A DNA stretch of 22,124 nucleotides. Source: Gammaproteobacteria bacterium (GTDB taxonomy: Bacteria; Pseudomonadota; Gammaproteobacteria; Immundisolibacterales; Immundisolibacteraceae). The translations under genes and the position numbers were made by a program. Each line of letters opens with the position of its first letter. The first letter of the stretch is position 1. The DNA is taken from contig QNFC01000007.1 of the NCBI GenBank assembly GCA_003645395.1, positions 1 through 22,124 on the forward strand, given 5' to 3'. The notes under the pieces were generated by a model, which worked only from the letters and a program-made list of their open reading frames with translations, had not been told where the DNA came from and did no database searches. This document shows, one piece after another, positions 1 through 7,307 of this stretch.

Positions 1-2909
1 AGAAGGTGTTTCAGGTTGTGCTGCCAGATTGGCAGCATCGTCGCCTGCATGCCCGCACGGGCGAAAATGACACCAATGGCTTCTCGGACGGAGGCCGCTT
101 CTGAAATTATCAGTACTCGTTTAGATTCTATCCCCGGATACCCAAACCCCGGGGCATCTGCGGTGACTAGCGGAAGGGTGATGGTGAATGTAGAGCCGCT
201 GCCGGGTGTGCTGGTGACACTGATTGCGCCGTCCATCAGCGTTACCAATTGTTCTGAAATGGCCAGTCCTAACCCGGTGCCACCGTACTGGCGAGTGGTG
301 GAATCATCGGCCTGGGAGAAAGAGTCAAAAATTGTCTTGAGTTTTTTGGCAGCAATGCCGATGCCTGTGTCGCTGACATCGATACGCAGCAGGGTGGTTC
401 CCTGGGCCATCTCCAGGCTTCCGTGACAGACGATTTCGCCCTTCTCGGTGAACTTCATTGCATTACCAATCAGGTTGGTCAGTACTTGCCGCAGACGGGT
501 TACATCACCAAAAATATGGGTCGAAATTTGGGGGCTTAGAATAGCGGAGAGGTTGACGCTTTTGTCGGCAGCAGGTTTGCCAAAGATGGCCATGACATCT
601 TCAAGCAGTTCCAACAGGTTCAGCGGCTGGGTTTCGATAGTGAGTTTGCCGGCTTCAATTTTAGAGTAGTCGAGAATGTCATTAATCAGTGTTAGCAAGG
701 TAGCGCTGGAACTGAGAGCGGTACCCAGGTAGCCGGCTTGCTCGATATCAATCTGGGTTTCGTTTAGTAACTGCAACATGCCCATCACACCATTTAATGG
801 CGTGCGAATTTCGTGGCTCATGTTGGCTAGAAAGGTAGATTTGGTGGCGGTAGCAGCCTCGGCGATTTCGCGGGCGGTGATGAGTTCCTGTTCGTAGGTG
901 ATGCGATCGGTAACGTCGCGACCGGTAGCGTGTATGAGGGTGTCTTTGCCCTCATTATGCAAAACAAAATTTAACTCCACCGAAACCCAACGACCAGTTT
1001 TGTGGCGAAAACGGCGGACCAGGCCATTGAGCTCACCGCCGTCGGATTTTATTTTGTCGAACAGCTTGTGAACAGAATGTAGGGCCATGTCATCCTGGTT
1101 TATCAGGGGTTGGATATCAAAGCCGATGAGCTCTTCCGGTCGATATCCAATCAAGCGCTCACTGGCAGCGTTGACGGTCAGGATTGTACCGTCTGGCGTG
1201 AGAGTGACGATCAGGTCCAGGGACATGTCGATGACCTGTTGGACTTCGTTACGGGCAGTAATTAGTGCCTGTTCGTATTCGCGGCGTTCGGTGATATCGC
1301 GAGCGATACCGTACATTGCGTTTTCATTTTCCTGCAGCGCGATATTCCATTCGACCCAGACCCAGTGACCCTGCTTGTGCCGAAACTTGTGTATCTGTCC
1401 GCCCAGGCTACCTCCAGCCTCTCTAACCGTTTCGATCAGGCTGGGCCCGATGTTTTCTGCATCGAATTCCTCTTCGGCGATGAAGTCGGTAAATAATCGT
1501 CCACGCAACTCATCGGGAGCGTAGCCAAACATCTGTGCACTTGCCCGGCTAACCTCCAGATAACGCCCCGAGGAGTCCAGGGTTACGATCACATCCAGCG
1601 ATATATCAACGATCTGCTCGGCGCGTTTACGGGCGATGGTTTCGGCTTTATGCGCGACCATCAATTCCACTTCTTTCTTTTTTCGGTCTTGAATGTCGCG
1701 GCCGACCATGAATACGCGGTTATCGTCCAGTAGTGTCAGGCTCCATTCCATCCATACCTTCTGGCCATTTCGGTGGACAAACCGTCGTTCGACATTATGA
1801 ATTTGGCCGCCCTGTTGTTGCAGAAACTCCTGTACACGTAGTTGCTCCCCATCTGTTTCAACACGGTCCTTTGAATACATGAGTTCATGGATGTTCCTCC
1901 CCAGAAGCTCTGCCTCGCTGTAACCGAGAATGTCGGTGACCGCTGAGCTGACCGACACCCCACAGCCGTTCTCGTCGATTAGCAGCAAAATATCTAGTGA
2001 CAGGTCGGTTATGCGGCGTAATTCATGTTGAGCTGTTTCTGCTTCACGGCGTCTCGTTTCAAGCTCGGCGGTTCGATCTGCCACTCGCTCTTCAAGTTTC
2101 GTGCGAGCCGTGTGTAGTTCCCGGCGCTGTTCGAGCAGACGCGCCAACATCGCGTTGAAAGAAGCAGTCAATTCGCCCAGTTCGTCTCTGGCAAAAACGC
2201 GGGCGGAGCGGGCGGTAGAGACCCCCCCGGTGAATCCATGTATTGCGTTTAACAGTTCTTTGACCGGCCTGCCAAGTGATCGCTGCAGGGCTTTGGTGAG
2301 TGCCGCTGTTACCAGTAAAATTACTAGAAAAGCAGCTGATACTGCGATTAACAATTGGCGAATTTGGCTATGTATGCGAGATAAATCCCAGACCAGAAAG
2401 AGCGTCCCCACTTTTTGATTACCAGACAGGATGGGGGTTTGTAGAGTTGCCCACGGCGGACCGGTAAGGATTTCTAACAGCCCCCAGGTAGAGCGCCAGG
2501 TGCTATTTTCTGCCAGGTCGCCTGGATTCCAGCTGCGACCTTCAGTGCTGAAACTGGCTATGGGCCGCTGGTTGTTGTCATTGATCAGTATTCCAGCCAC
2601 CCCCGGGAACTGACCAATCTGCTCAAGCCTCTTGTGCAGAAACGTTAGATCGTCAGAACGGATCAGGACGGTATTCTCCCGGGCGATAAGTTCTAACGCA
2701 GCCTGGGCATCGTCCCGGCTATTTTGCAGCAGTGCGTGAGCGGAAAGTAGAAAGCAGAGCACACCGATAACTGCGCTGCTACCAAGCGTTCCCAGATAGC
2801 CGAGCAGGTTAATTCGAGTGCTGACCGCCATTCCCTGAGGCAGGTTGGCATGCTCCCCTGCCATGACTGGCGGGCGGGGGATCGGAGTCGTATCAGTTGA
2901 GGTATCCAT
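1..2909 (-). CDS. Hybrid sensor histidine kinase with HAMP and three PAS domains (partial, C-terminus cut by window edge)
   Basis: Translating the minus strand from the ATG at 2909 gives 969 residues without a stop down to base 1, so the gene continues outside. Order seen: transmembrane helix about 36-60, periplasmic sensor region about 61-183, second helix about 184-206, HAMP-like linker and coiled coil to about 295, then three PAS/PAC units (about 296-410, 430-545, 556-675). HisKA follows with the phosphoacceptor in MSHEIRTPLNG (His699), then HATPase with N-box NLIGNAMKF, DTGIGI and GGTGLGL. A receiver-like domain starts at about 929 (KRVLIISEAAS) but lacks the usual acidic pair, so this first receiver may be degenerate. 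The protein should autophosphorylate at the inner membrane in answer to an unknown signal. There is no clear Shine-Dalgarno site at 2909; Met17 or Met27 are alternative starts. Kinase class is certain, stimulus and partner unknown. Confidence 0.93.
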   Translation of the reverse strand, partial: MDTSTDTTPIPRPPVMAGEHANLPQGMAVSTRINLLGYLGTLGSSAVIGVLCFLLSAHALLQNSRDDAQAALELIARENTVLIRSDDLTFLHKRLEQIGQFPGVAGILINDNNQRPIASFSTEGRSWNPGDLAENSTWRSTWGLLEILTGPPWATLQTPILSGNQKVGTLFLVWDLSRIHSQIRQLLIAVSAAFLVILLVTAALTKALQRSLGRPVKELLNAIHGFTGGVSTARSARVFARDELGELTASFNAMLARLLEQRRELHTARTKLEERVADRTAELETRRREAETAQHELRRITDLSLDILLLIDENGCGVSVSSAVTDILGYSEAELLGRNIHELMYSKDRVETDGEQLRVQEFLQQQGGQIHNVERRFVHRNGQKVWMEWSLTLLDDNRVFMVGRDIQDRKKKEVELMVAHKAETIARKRAEQIVDISLDVIVTLDSSGRYLEVSRASAQMFGYAPDELRGRLFTDFIAEEEFDAENIGPSLIETVREAGGSLGGQIHKFRHKQGHWVWVEWNIALQENENAMYGIARDITERREYEQALITARNEVQQVIDMSLDLIVTLTPDGTILTVNAASERLIGYRPEELIGFDIQPLINQDDMALHSVHKLFDKIKSDGGELNGLVRRFRHKTGRWVSVELNFVLHNEGKDTLIHATGRDVTDRITYEQELITAREIAEAATATKSTFLANMSHEIRTPLNGVMGMLQLLNETQIDIEQAGYLGTALSSSATLLTLINDILDYSKIEAGKLTIETQPLNLLELLEDVMAIFGKPAADKSVNLSAILSPQISTHIFGDVTRLRQVLTNLIGNAMKFTEKGEIVCHGSLEMAQGTTLLRIDVSDTGIGIAAKKLKTIFDSFSQADDSTTRQYGGTGLGLAISEQLVTLMDGAISVTSTPGSGSTFTITLPLVTADAPGFGYPGIESKRVLIISEAASVREAIGVIFARAGMQATMLPIWQHNLKHL

Positions 2910-2932
2910 TGCGCTGCTGTCGGCCCAGACAG

Positions 2933-2977
2933 CGCAAAATTTAACCAACCCTGAGGTTGGGCGTTGGTTAAATTGCG
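2933..2977. repeat. Inverted repeat with two mutually exclusive hairpins between acyl-CoA dehydrogenase and sensor kinase
   Basis: The arms CGCAAAATTTAACCAAC (2933-2949) and GTTGGTTAAATTGCG (2963-2977) are reverse complements apart from a two-A bulge. Nested inside, CCAACC (2945-2950) and GGTTGG (2955-2960) form a second hairpin with loop CTGA that uses some of the same bases, so only one can form at a time. It lies 63 bases past the acyl-CoA dehydrogenase stop and 24 bases before the kinase start, both read on the minus strand. It could be a terminator for the first gene or a leader structure for the second. No run of Ts follows the stem. Confidence 0.55.
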
Positions 2978-3039
2978 GTTAGCGATGCGTTATTGCGAAG
3001 GTGGCAGTTATTCTTCGCTGATTACTGCTGTCCAGCCGG

Positions 3040-4203
3040 TCACTTTTTCGGCAGGCCCATCCAGTTGCTGATGTTGTTCAGGTGTATCGCGGTTGAACCG
3101 CCAAAAATAGGCAACACGATCGCTTCTCGAACATAACGCTCGCAATCAAATTCTTTCACGTAGCCGTAGGCGCCCATGATGGTCTGACATTCCAGGGCCA
3201 GCTCTTTGGCGGTTTCAGTGGTGAACATTTTGGTCATCGAGGTTTCAACGCCCGCCGGTTCGCCTGACTGAACCAGGTCGGCTGCGTGGTACATCATTAG
3301 CCGCGCGGCGTGCAGTTTTGTCTGCATATCTGACAGCTTATGGCGGATCGACTGGTAGGTGCAGATCGGTTTGCCGAATTGCTGGCGCTCCTGGCTGTAT
3401 TCCCAGGCGTCTTCAACTGCGGCGGCGGCAACACCTACGGCAATCGCGGCGACTTCCAGTTTTTCCACATCGAGGCCGGGGCCGGCGAGCATTTTCCAGC
3501 CGTTATTCCAGCCAGCTTCGCCGCCCATTAGGGCGTTGAGTGGCACCCGCACATTGCTGAAGGTGACATCGGTTGTCGCAGCGCCGTGCATGCCCATGGT
3601 GGCGATACGTTCAATGGTGACACCGGGGGTAGTCGGCGGGATCATGACAAAGGACAAGTTACCGTAGCGGGGGCCTTCTTTGTCGCTGCAGGCCAGTGTG
3701 TAGATGTAGTCGCAAATTTCTGCGCCACTACAAAACCGTTTGGAGCCGTTGATAACCAGTTCGTCACCGTCGCGAACGACAGTAGTGCGCACGCTGGCCA
3801 GGTCGGCGCCGACATCCGGTTCCGTGAGGCCATAGGCAAACAACAAATCGCCAGTAGCCACCCTTGGCAGTAGTGTTGCTTTTTGTTCGTCGCTACCGCA
3901 TTCGGCCAGGTTCATGCCGGCATAACAGGTACACATGATGTAGGGCACGGCGACTGCCATGCTACGTTTGGAGAGCTCCTCAATGATCACCATGGTGGCC
4001 TGAATATCCCGGCCGCTGCCGTCGTATTCTTCGCCCATGACCATGCCGGTTACCCCCAGCTCGGCGAGTTTGGCGAAGACCTCCGCCGGGTACTCGTTGG
4101 TTTGGTCCCACTCCCGTGCCAGTTCCCGGGGCATCTCTTTTTCGACAAATTTCTGCAAAGTTTCCCGCAGCATGCGGATGTGGTCTGGTTCGTTGTAGTT
4201 CAC
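3040..4203 (-). CDS. Acyl-CoA dehydrogenase, isovaleryl/long-chain type active-site arrangement
   Basis: FAD flavoprotein expected to introduce an alpha,beta double bond into an acyl-CoA and pass electrons to ETF in the cytoplasm. Visible: the FAD/substrate motif YGLTEPDVGADLASV, the mid-domain beta barrel with GMHGAATTDVTFSNVRVP, and the C-terminal helical domain with RQQFGKPI and GAYGYVKEFDCERYVRE. The usual catalytic Glu near the C-terminus (Y-E-G-T in MCAD) is Gly here (LPIFGGST), but GLDVEKLEV carries a Glu at the helix position used by isovaleryl-CoA dehydrogenase. I prefer the GTG start at 4203: GGGAG lies 6 bases upstream (4210-4214). The ATG at 4224 adds seven residues and has no Shine-Dalgarno site. 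Length about 387 aa is normal. It is divergent from the DapA-like gene, with about 120 bases between starts. Natural substrate cannot be told from sequence. Confidence 0.93.
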   Translation of the reverse strand: MNYNEPDHIRMLRETLQKFVEKEMPRELAREWDQTNEYPAEVFAKLAELGVTGMVMGEEYDGSGRDIQATMVIIEELSKRSMAVAVPYIMCTCYAGMNLAECGSDEQKATLLPRVATGDLLFAYGLTEPDVGADLASVRTTVVRDGDELVINGSKRFCSGAEICDYIYTLACSDKEGPRYGNLSFVMIPPTTPGVTIERIATMGMHGAATTDVTFSNVRVPLNALMGGEAGWNNGWKMLAGPGLDVEKLEVAAIAVGVAAAAVEDAWEYSQERQQFGKPICTYQSIRHKLSDMQTKLHAARLMMYHAADLVQSGEPAGVETSMTKMFTTETAKELALECQTIMGAYGYVKEFDCERYVREAIVLPIFGGSTAIHLNNISNWMGLPKK

Positions 4204-4320
4204 CTTTATCTCCCAATGAGGCATTATCGATGGCTGTCAGTGTGTGGCCCAGCTAGGGCTAATTCCGAGTAGTATTCTCGCTGATAAACAAACGATAACA
4301 CCATCATCAAGGAGAGGAAT

Positions 4321-5283
4321 ATGGCAGATTTCACCCGTGGCGAAGCAAAGACCTGGGCCCAGAAAACCATTAGAGGGTTTTACTCAGCGCCGATCACGCC
4401 GATTACCGACGGCAAAATTAACGAAGCGCAACTGCGCGAGAACATCGATACCTATATCGACTGGGGCGTAGATGGGCTGGTGGTCGGTGGTTTTGCCGCC
4501 GAAACCTGGAACATGCAGCCGGAAGAGTGGTTTCGCTATCACGACATAGTCGCCGATGCGGTGGCTGGGCGCACTGACCTGTGGAGCATTATTCTCGATC
4601 CATCGGCAGATTTTTGTGTGCGCAAACTGGCTCATATAGAGCAGTTGGGATACAGCGGTGCCGAAGTGATGAATCCGATGACTCAGCTGCGTACCGATAG
4701 CGAAATTTTCGATTTTTTCCAATACGTGACGGATCGCTCTGACCTGGCAGTTTGCCTCTACCGCACGCCGGTATCCGGTAAGGTGCTGAGTTTGGAGTTA
4801 ATGAAGCGGCTAGTGGATCTGGAGACTGTGGTCTGCGTCAAACAGGGTCATCTAAACCGCTCAGAGTCGATACTGCTACGTAGAGAATTGCGCGACGATT
4901 TTATTGTGTCAGACCCTATCGAGCAGTTTTTTGTGGATGATTTGCGCCAGGGTGGGCAGGTGCTGTTTGCCGAGTTTTCTTACCTACTTTACGGCAAAAA
5001 GCGCGAGGTGCTACGGGGGTACTACAACGATGCATTAGCTGGCAACTGGGATGATGCCTGGGCGAAGTGGGAAAGCCTGCGGCCGATCTGGGCGGTTTAT
5101 GAAGATGAATTCATGGGTCCGTTGGGCAAGACGGCGGCGTATGCCCGGCTGATTGGCGTGATTAAACTCTGGTGTGAGTTTCTTGGGTTGCACGCTGGTC
5201 CGGTCACTGCACCCGTGCAATCGTTGACCAGTGGAGAGCGTGAGCGGCTGCTGGGCAAATTGCAGCAGTTAGATATTGTTTAG
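4321..5283 (+). CDS. DapA/N-acetylneuraminate lyase superfamily protein (class I aldolase-type lyase)
   Basis: A 320-residue TIM-barrel protein of the dihydrodipicolinate synthase family. The Schiff-base lysine is Lys174 in VVCVKQGHLN, and the conserved tyrosine is Tyr147 in VCLYRTPVSG, the spacing expected for DapA (Tyr133, Lys161 in E. coli). The family GTTGE loop reads GGFAAETW here, so the two threonines of true DapA are absent, which argues against lysine biosynthesis and for another keto-acid lyase or dehydratase. The C-terminus (GPVTAPVQSLTSGERERLLGKL) fits the family end. Start ATG has AAGGAG at 4309-4314. The DUF1330 gene follows 51 bases downstream on the same strand, and an acyl-CoA dehydrogenase is divergent upstream, so a catabolic role is plausible. 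Family certain; reaction not known. Confidence 0.9.
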   Translation: MADFTRGEAKTWAQKTIRGFYSAPITPITDGKINEAQLRENIDTYIDWGVDGLVVGGFAAETWNMQPEEWFRYHDIVADAVAGRTDLWSIILDPSADFCVRKLAHIEQLGYSGAEVMNPMTQLRTDSEIFDFFQYVTDRSDLAVCLYRTPVSGKVLSLELMKRLVDLETVVCVKQGHLNRSESILLRRELRDDFIVSDPIEQFFVDDLRQGGQVLFAEFSYLLYGKKREVLRGYYNDALAGNWDDAWAKWESLRPIWAVYEDEFMGPLGKTAAYARLIGVIKLWCEFLGLHAGPVTAPVQSLTSGERERLLGKLQQLDIV

Positions 5284-5334
5284 ATGGTTAGGGGCCTTCG
5301 CCGACCGGTAAAAAATTAGATTGGAGATACTAAG

Positions 5335-5619
5335 ATGAGCATATTGCTGGTTGCGATCATGCAGGTGAAAGATGGCGAAAAACTGGCGGAGTATCGTAAG
5401 GTTGTTGGGCCGATGGTGCGCGCCAGGGGCGGTGAATTGGTGGTAAAAGCGAAGAAGCAGGAAGATCTGAAAGGAATTTCTGATGATGGCGACCTGCTGA
5501 TATTTCGCTTTGCCGACGAGGCGACTTTTCGTAGCTGGTGGGATTCGCCAGAATATGCTGAGTTGATTCCCCTGCGTGATGCGGGTTCCAGCGGCGTGTT
5601 TACGCTCTATACGGAGTAG
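5335..5619 (+). CDS. DUF1330 family small protein
   Basis: A 94-residue soluble protein with the ferredoxin-like alpha/beta pattern of DUF1330 (dimeric alpha/beta-barrel superfamily). It begins with a strand SILLVAIMQV, has a Gly-rich turn (RARGGELVV), then the typical LLIFRFADEATFRSWWDSPEYAELIPLRD block that includes the conserved W-x-SPEY and an Arg. No signal peptide or membrane segment. GGAG sits 8 bases before the ATG. It follows the DapA-like lyase by 51 bases and is probably cotranscribed with it. Members of this fold are often small monooxygenases, isomerases or unassigned. The function here is unknown. Confidence 0.85.
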   Translation: MSILLVAIMQVKDGEKLAEYRKVVGPMVRARGGELVVKAKKQEDLKGISDDGDLLIFRFADEATFRSWWDSPEYAELIPLRDAGSSGVFTLYTE

Positions 5620-5645
5620 AAGCGGCAGCGACTGCCGTGGCGATG

Positions 5646-5678
5646 TCCGAGTCCGACCCGTAATGGGCCGGACTCGGA
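5646..5678. terminator. Convergent-gene hairpin, probable bidirectional terminator
   Basis: CCGAGTCCG (5647-5655) and CGGACTCGG (5669-5677) pair perfectly, with one more T-A pair outside and, after an A/C mismatch, three inner G-C pairs closing on the loop GTAAT (5660-5664). It lies between the convergent stops of the DUF1330 gene (5619) and the crotonase gene (5697). It has no clear T-run on either side, so termination is inferred from the stem strength and place. Confidence 0.55.
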
Positions 5679-5696
5679 GTCTCGATTAAGCCCGGT

Positions 5697-6479
5697 TTAT
5701 TTGTTTTTCCAGACCGGCGCCCGTTTTTCGCCAAACGAACGTAGTCCTTCCTGCAGGTCTTCGCTGTAAACCACATCGTCCCAGATGGTGGTGGCCATCT
5801 CTTCCAGTAGTTCTTTGTTGTATTTCACCGAAAGTTTTACCGCCTGTAGGTGGCCAGCGACCGATTTTGGCGAGTTGCGGGCGATTTTGTTGGCCATCGC
5901 CAGGGCTTCTTCCAGCAGCTTGTCGTCGGGCACCACCTTGTTGACCAGGCCATACTGCAGGGCTGCCTCAGCGCTGAAACTGCTGCCGGTGAGTGCCATC
6001 TCCATAAAGCGCCTTGGCCCCACTATTTTCCACATATCCAGGTATCCAAGGGTTGGCATCCCCACTTTCGCCTCTGGCATTGCGAATTTTGTGGACTCTG
6101 CCGCCACTATAAGCGCGCAAGCATTGGCAAACAGCATTCCGCCCGCCACCGTGTGGCCGTGAACCGCAGCAATGGTCGGTTTTTTCAGGTTGGCGATGGC
6201 GGTGACCGTGGCCATGCCGGTTTTAGGCAATTCGTAAAGGTTTCCAGCATCTTCGGCGATCAGGCCAAGGGATTCTTTCAGGTCGGCTCCGGTGCAAAAA
6301 GCGCGGCCATTAGCGTTTAGAATCCCGACCCAGGCGTCATCATCCCGATCAAAGCGTTTCACTGCAGCAGTGAGCTCTTCCATCATGCCCACGGTCATCG
6401 AGTTCATCGCTTCAGGGCGGTTCAGGGTGATAATGGCAATTTTGCCTTCGTTACGGTATTCGATCAGATTGCTGGACAT
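5697..6479 (-). CDS. Enoyl-CoA hydratase/isomerase (crotonase) family protein, first catalytic Glu missing
   Basis: A 260-residue crotonase-fold enzyme acting on an acyl-CoA in the cytoplasm. Seen: NRPEAMNSM near the N-terminus, the CoA/oxyanion segment GRAFCTGADLKES (about 58-70), and the second oxyanion segment AAVHGHTVAGGMLFANACALIVAAE (given in part, about 105-128), then KFAMPEAKVGMPTLG. Aligning to rat enoyl-CoA hydratase, Glu164 corresponds to Glu136 here, but Glu144 corresponds to Leu116. True hydratases use both, so this is more likely an isomerase, decarboxylase, hydrolase or other crotonase than a standard hydratase. AAGGAG precedes the ATG. Only 14 bases separate it from the upstream HNH gene on the same strand, so the two are an operon. 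Family sure, reaction open. Confidence 0.9.
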   Translation of the reverse strand: MSSNLIEYRNEGKIAIITLNRPEAMNSMTVGMMEELTAAVKRFDRDDDAWVGILNANGRAFCTGADLKESLGLIAEDAGNLYELPKTGMATVTAIANLKKPTIAAVHGHTVAGGMLFANACALIVAAESTKFAMPEAKVGMPTLGYLDMWKIVGPRRFMEMALTGSSFSAEAALQYGLVNKVVPDDKLLEEALAMANKIARNSPKSVAGHLQAVKLSVKYNKELLEEMATTIWDDVVYSEDLQEGLRSFGEKRAPVWKNK

Positions 6480-6493
6480 TACTTTCTCCTTGG

Positions 6494-7120
6494 TTAAGTG
6501 ACAGGTTGGAATGGATCGATGGCTTTGGCTGCCCCAAGCCGCTGATGGAGCGGACTGGTACGGGGAAAGTGAGCACTTAAAAATTCCATCTGGTCGGCGA
6601 GAATTCTGCGCCCCTTAAGGAATATGTACTCGGCATGAGTTGGCGTAAAGGGTACTGCCAACAGCGGCATGCCCGCGCCTTCCGGGCTCCGGTCAGCCTT
6701 GTGGTTGTTGCAGCGCCGACAGGCGGTGACAACATTGTTCCAGGTGTCGGTGCCACCGCTACTGATGGGGGTGACGTGATCGCGAGACAGCTCGCTACTA
6801 CGAAAACGGTCACCGCAGTACAGGCATATCTGCTGATCGCGCCGAAACAGGGTGGGGTTGTTCAGTGGCGGTGCGTAATGGGCCCCGCTACGATACCGGG
6901 CTCGATGGGTGCCATTGGTAGCGATAATCGAGTTGACTTCAATCACACTGCGCTGCTGCGAGGCCGCGTTAATGCCACCGTGGATTTTATAGAGCAAACT
7001 GCCACAGGTATAGGCAACGCGGTTGTCGTGGTAAAGCTTCGCCGCCTCCTGGTAGTTGATCCACTCCAGGGGCATTCCGCTGATGTCCGTTCTCAATACT
7101 GCCTGATGTAACCCAGCCAC
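6494..7120 (-). CDS. HNH endonuclease family protein
   Basis: A 208-residue protein with a GTG start at 7120 and GGAGG 8 bases upstream. Residues about 90-145 hold a complete zinc-bracketed HNH (ββα-metal) nuclease: Cys99-Leu-Tyr-Cys102, SRDHVTPISSGG (catalytic His115), Asn128/Asn129, then Cys134-Arg-Arg-Cys137 and His140. The N-terminal third (LHQAVLRTDISGMPLEWI, then the QQRSVIEVNSIIA segment) is a conserved extension seen in stand-alone chromosomal HNH proteins of gammaproteobacteria, by memory of the family. No partner methylase, restriction subunit, intron or phage gene lies nearby, so a restriction or homing role is not supported. It heads an operon with the crotonase gene. The nuclease fold is clear; the physiological target is unknown. 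Confidence 0.88.
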   Translation of the reverse strand: MAGLHQAVLRTDISGMPLEWINYQEAAKLYHDNRVAYTCGSLLYKIHGGINAASQQRSVIEVNSIIATNGTHRARYRSGAHYAPPLNNPTLFRRDQQICLYCGDRFRSSELSRDHVTPISSGGTDTWNNVVTACRRCNNHKADRSPEGAGMPLLAVPFTPTHAEYIFLKGRRILADQMEFLSAHFPRTSPLHQRLGAAKAIDPFQPVT

Positions 7121-7174
7121 TGCTCTCTCCTCCAGTATCTGTTCTGCACCACCTTAATAAATACGGGTCGACCA

Positions 7175-7200
7175 CGCCTAGTTGAGGCGCTAACCGCCTA
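7175..7200. repeat. CGCCTA direct repeat with intervening inverted copy, upstream of GST/HNH divergent genes
   Basis: CGCCTA occurs at 7175-7180 and again at 7195-7200, exactly 20 bases apart, with the inverted AGGCG at 7185-7189 between them, so the middle copy can pair with either flank. It lies in the 187-base divergent space between the HNH start (7120) and the GST start (7308). It could be an operator for a dimeric regulator. No regulator gene sits next to it, and chance is possible. Confidence 0.25.
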
Positions 7201-7307
7201 ATCGCTAGTATATTGAGTTTACCGCTTATTATGACGCTGGTGGCTCGCTTCTTTCGCGGCCTGTCATCGTGGTTGAATTTTTACTAAAACAATTTAAGGA
7301 GTGAGTC

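Noticed and set aside
4225..4320. Sigma-70 promoters in the divergent acyl-CoA dehydrogenase/DapA-like gap
   Set aside because: TTGATG with 17-base spacing to TTATCA on the minus strand is too poor a match to call.
6494..7120. HNH gene as a homing endonuclease, restriction enzyme or mobile element
   Set aside because: It has no intron or intein context, no methylase, no phage or toxin partners and sits in a normal chromosomal operon.
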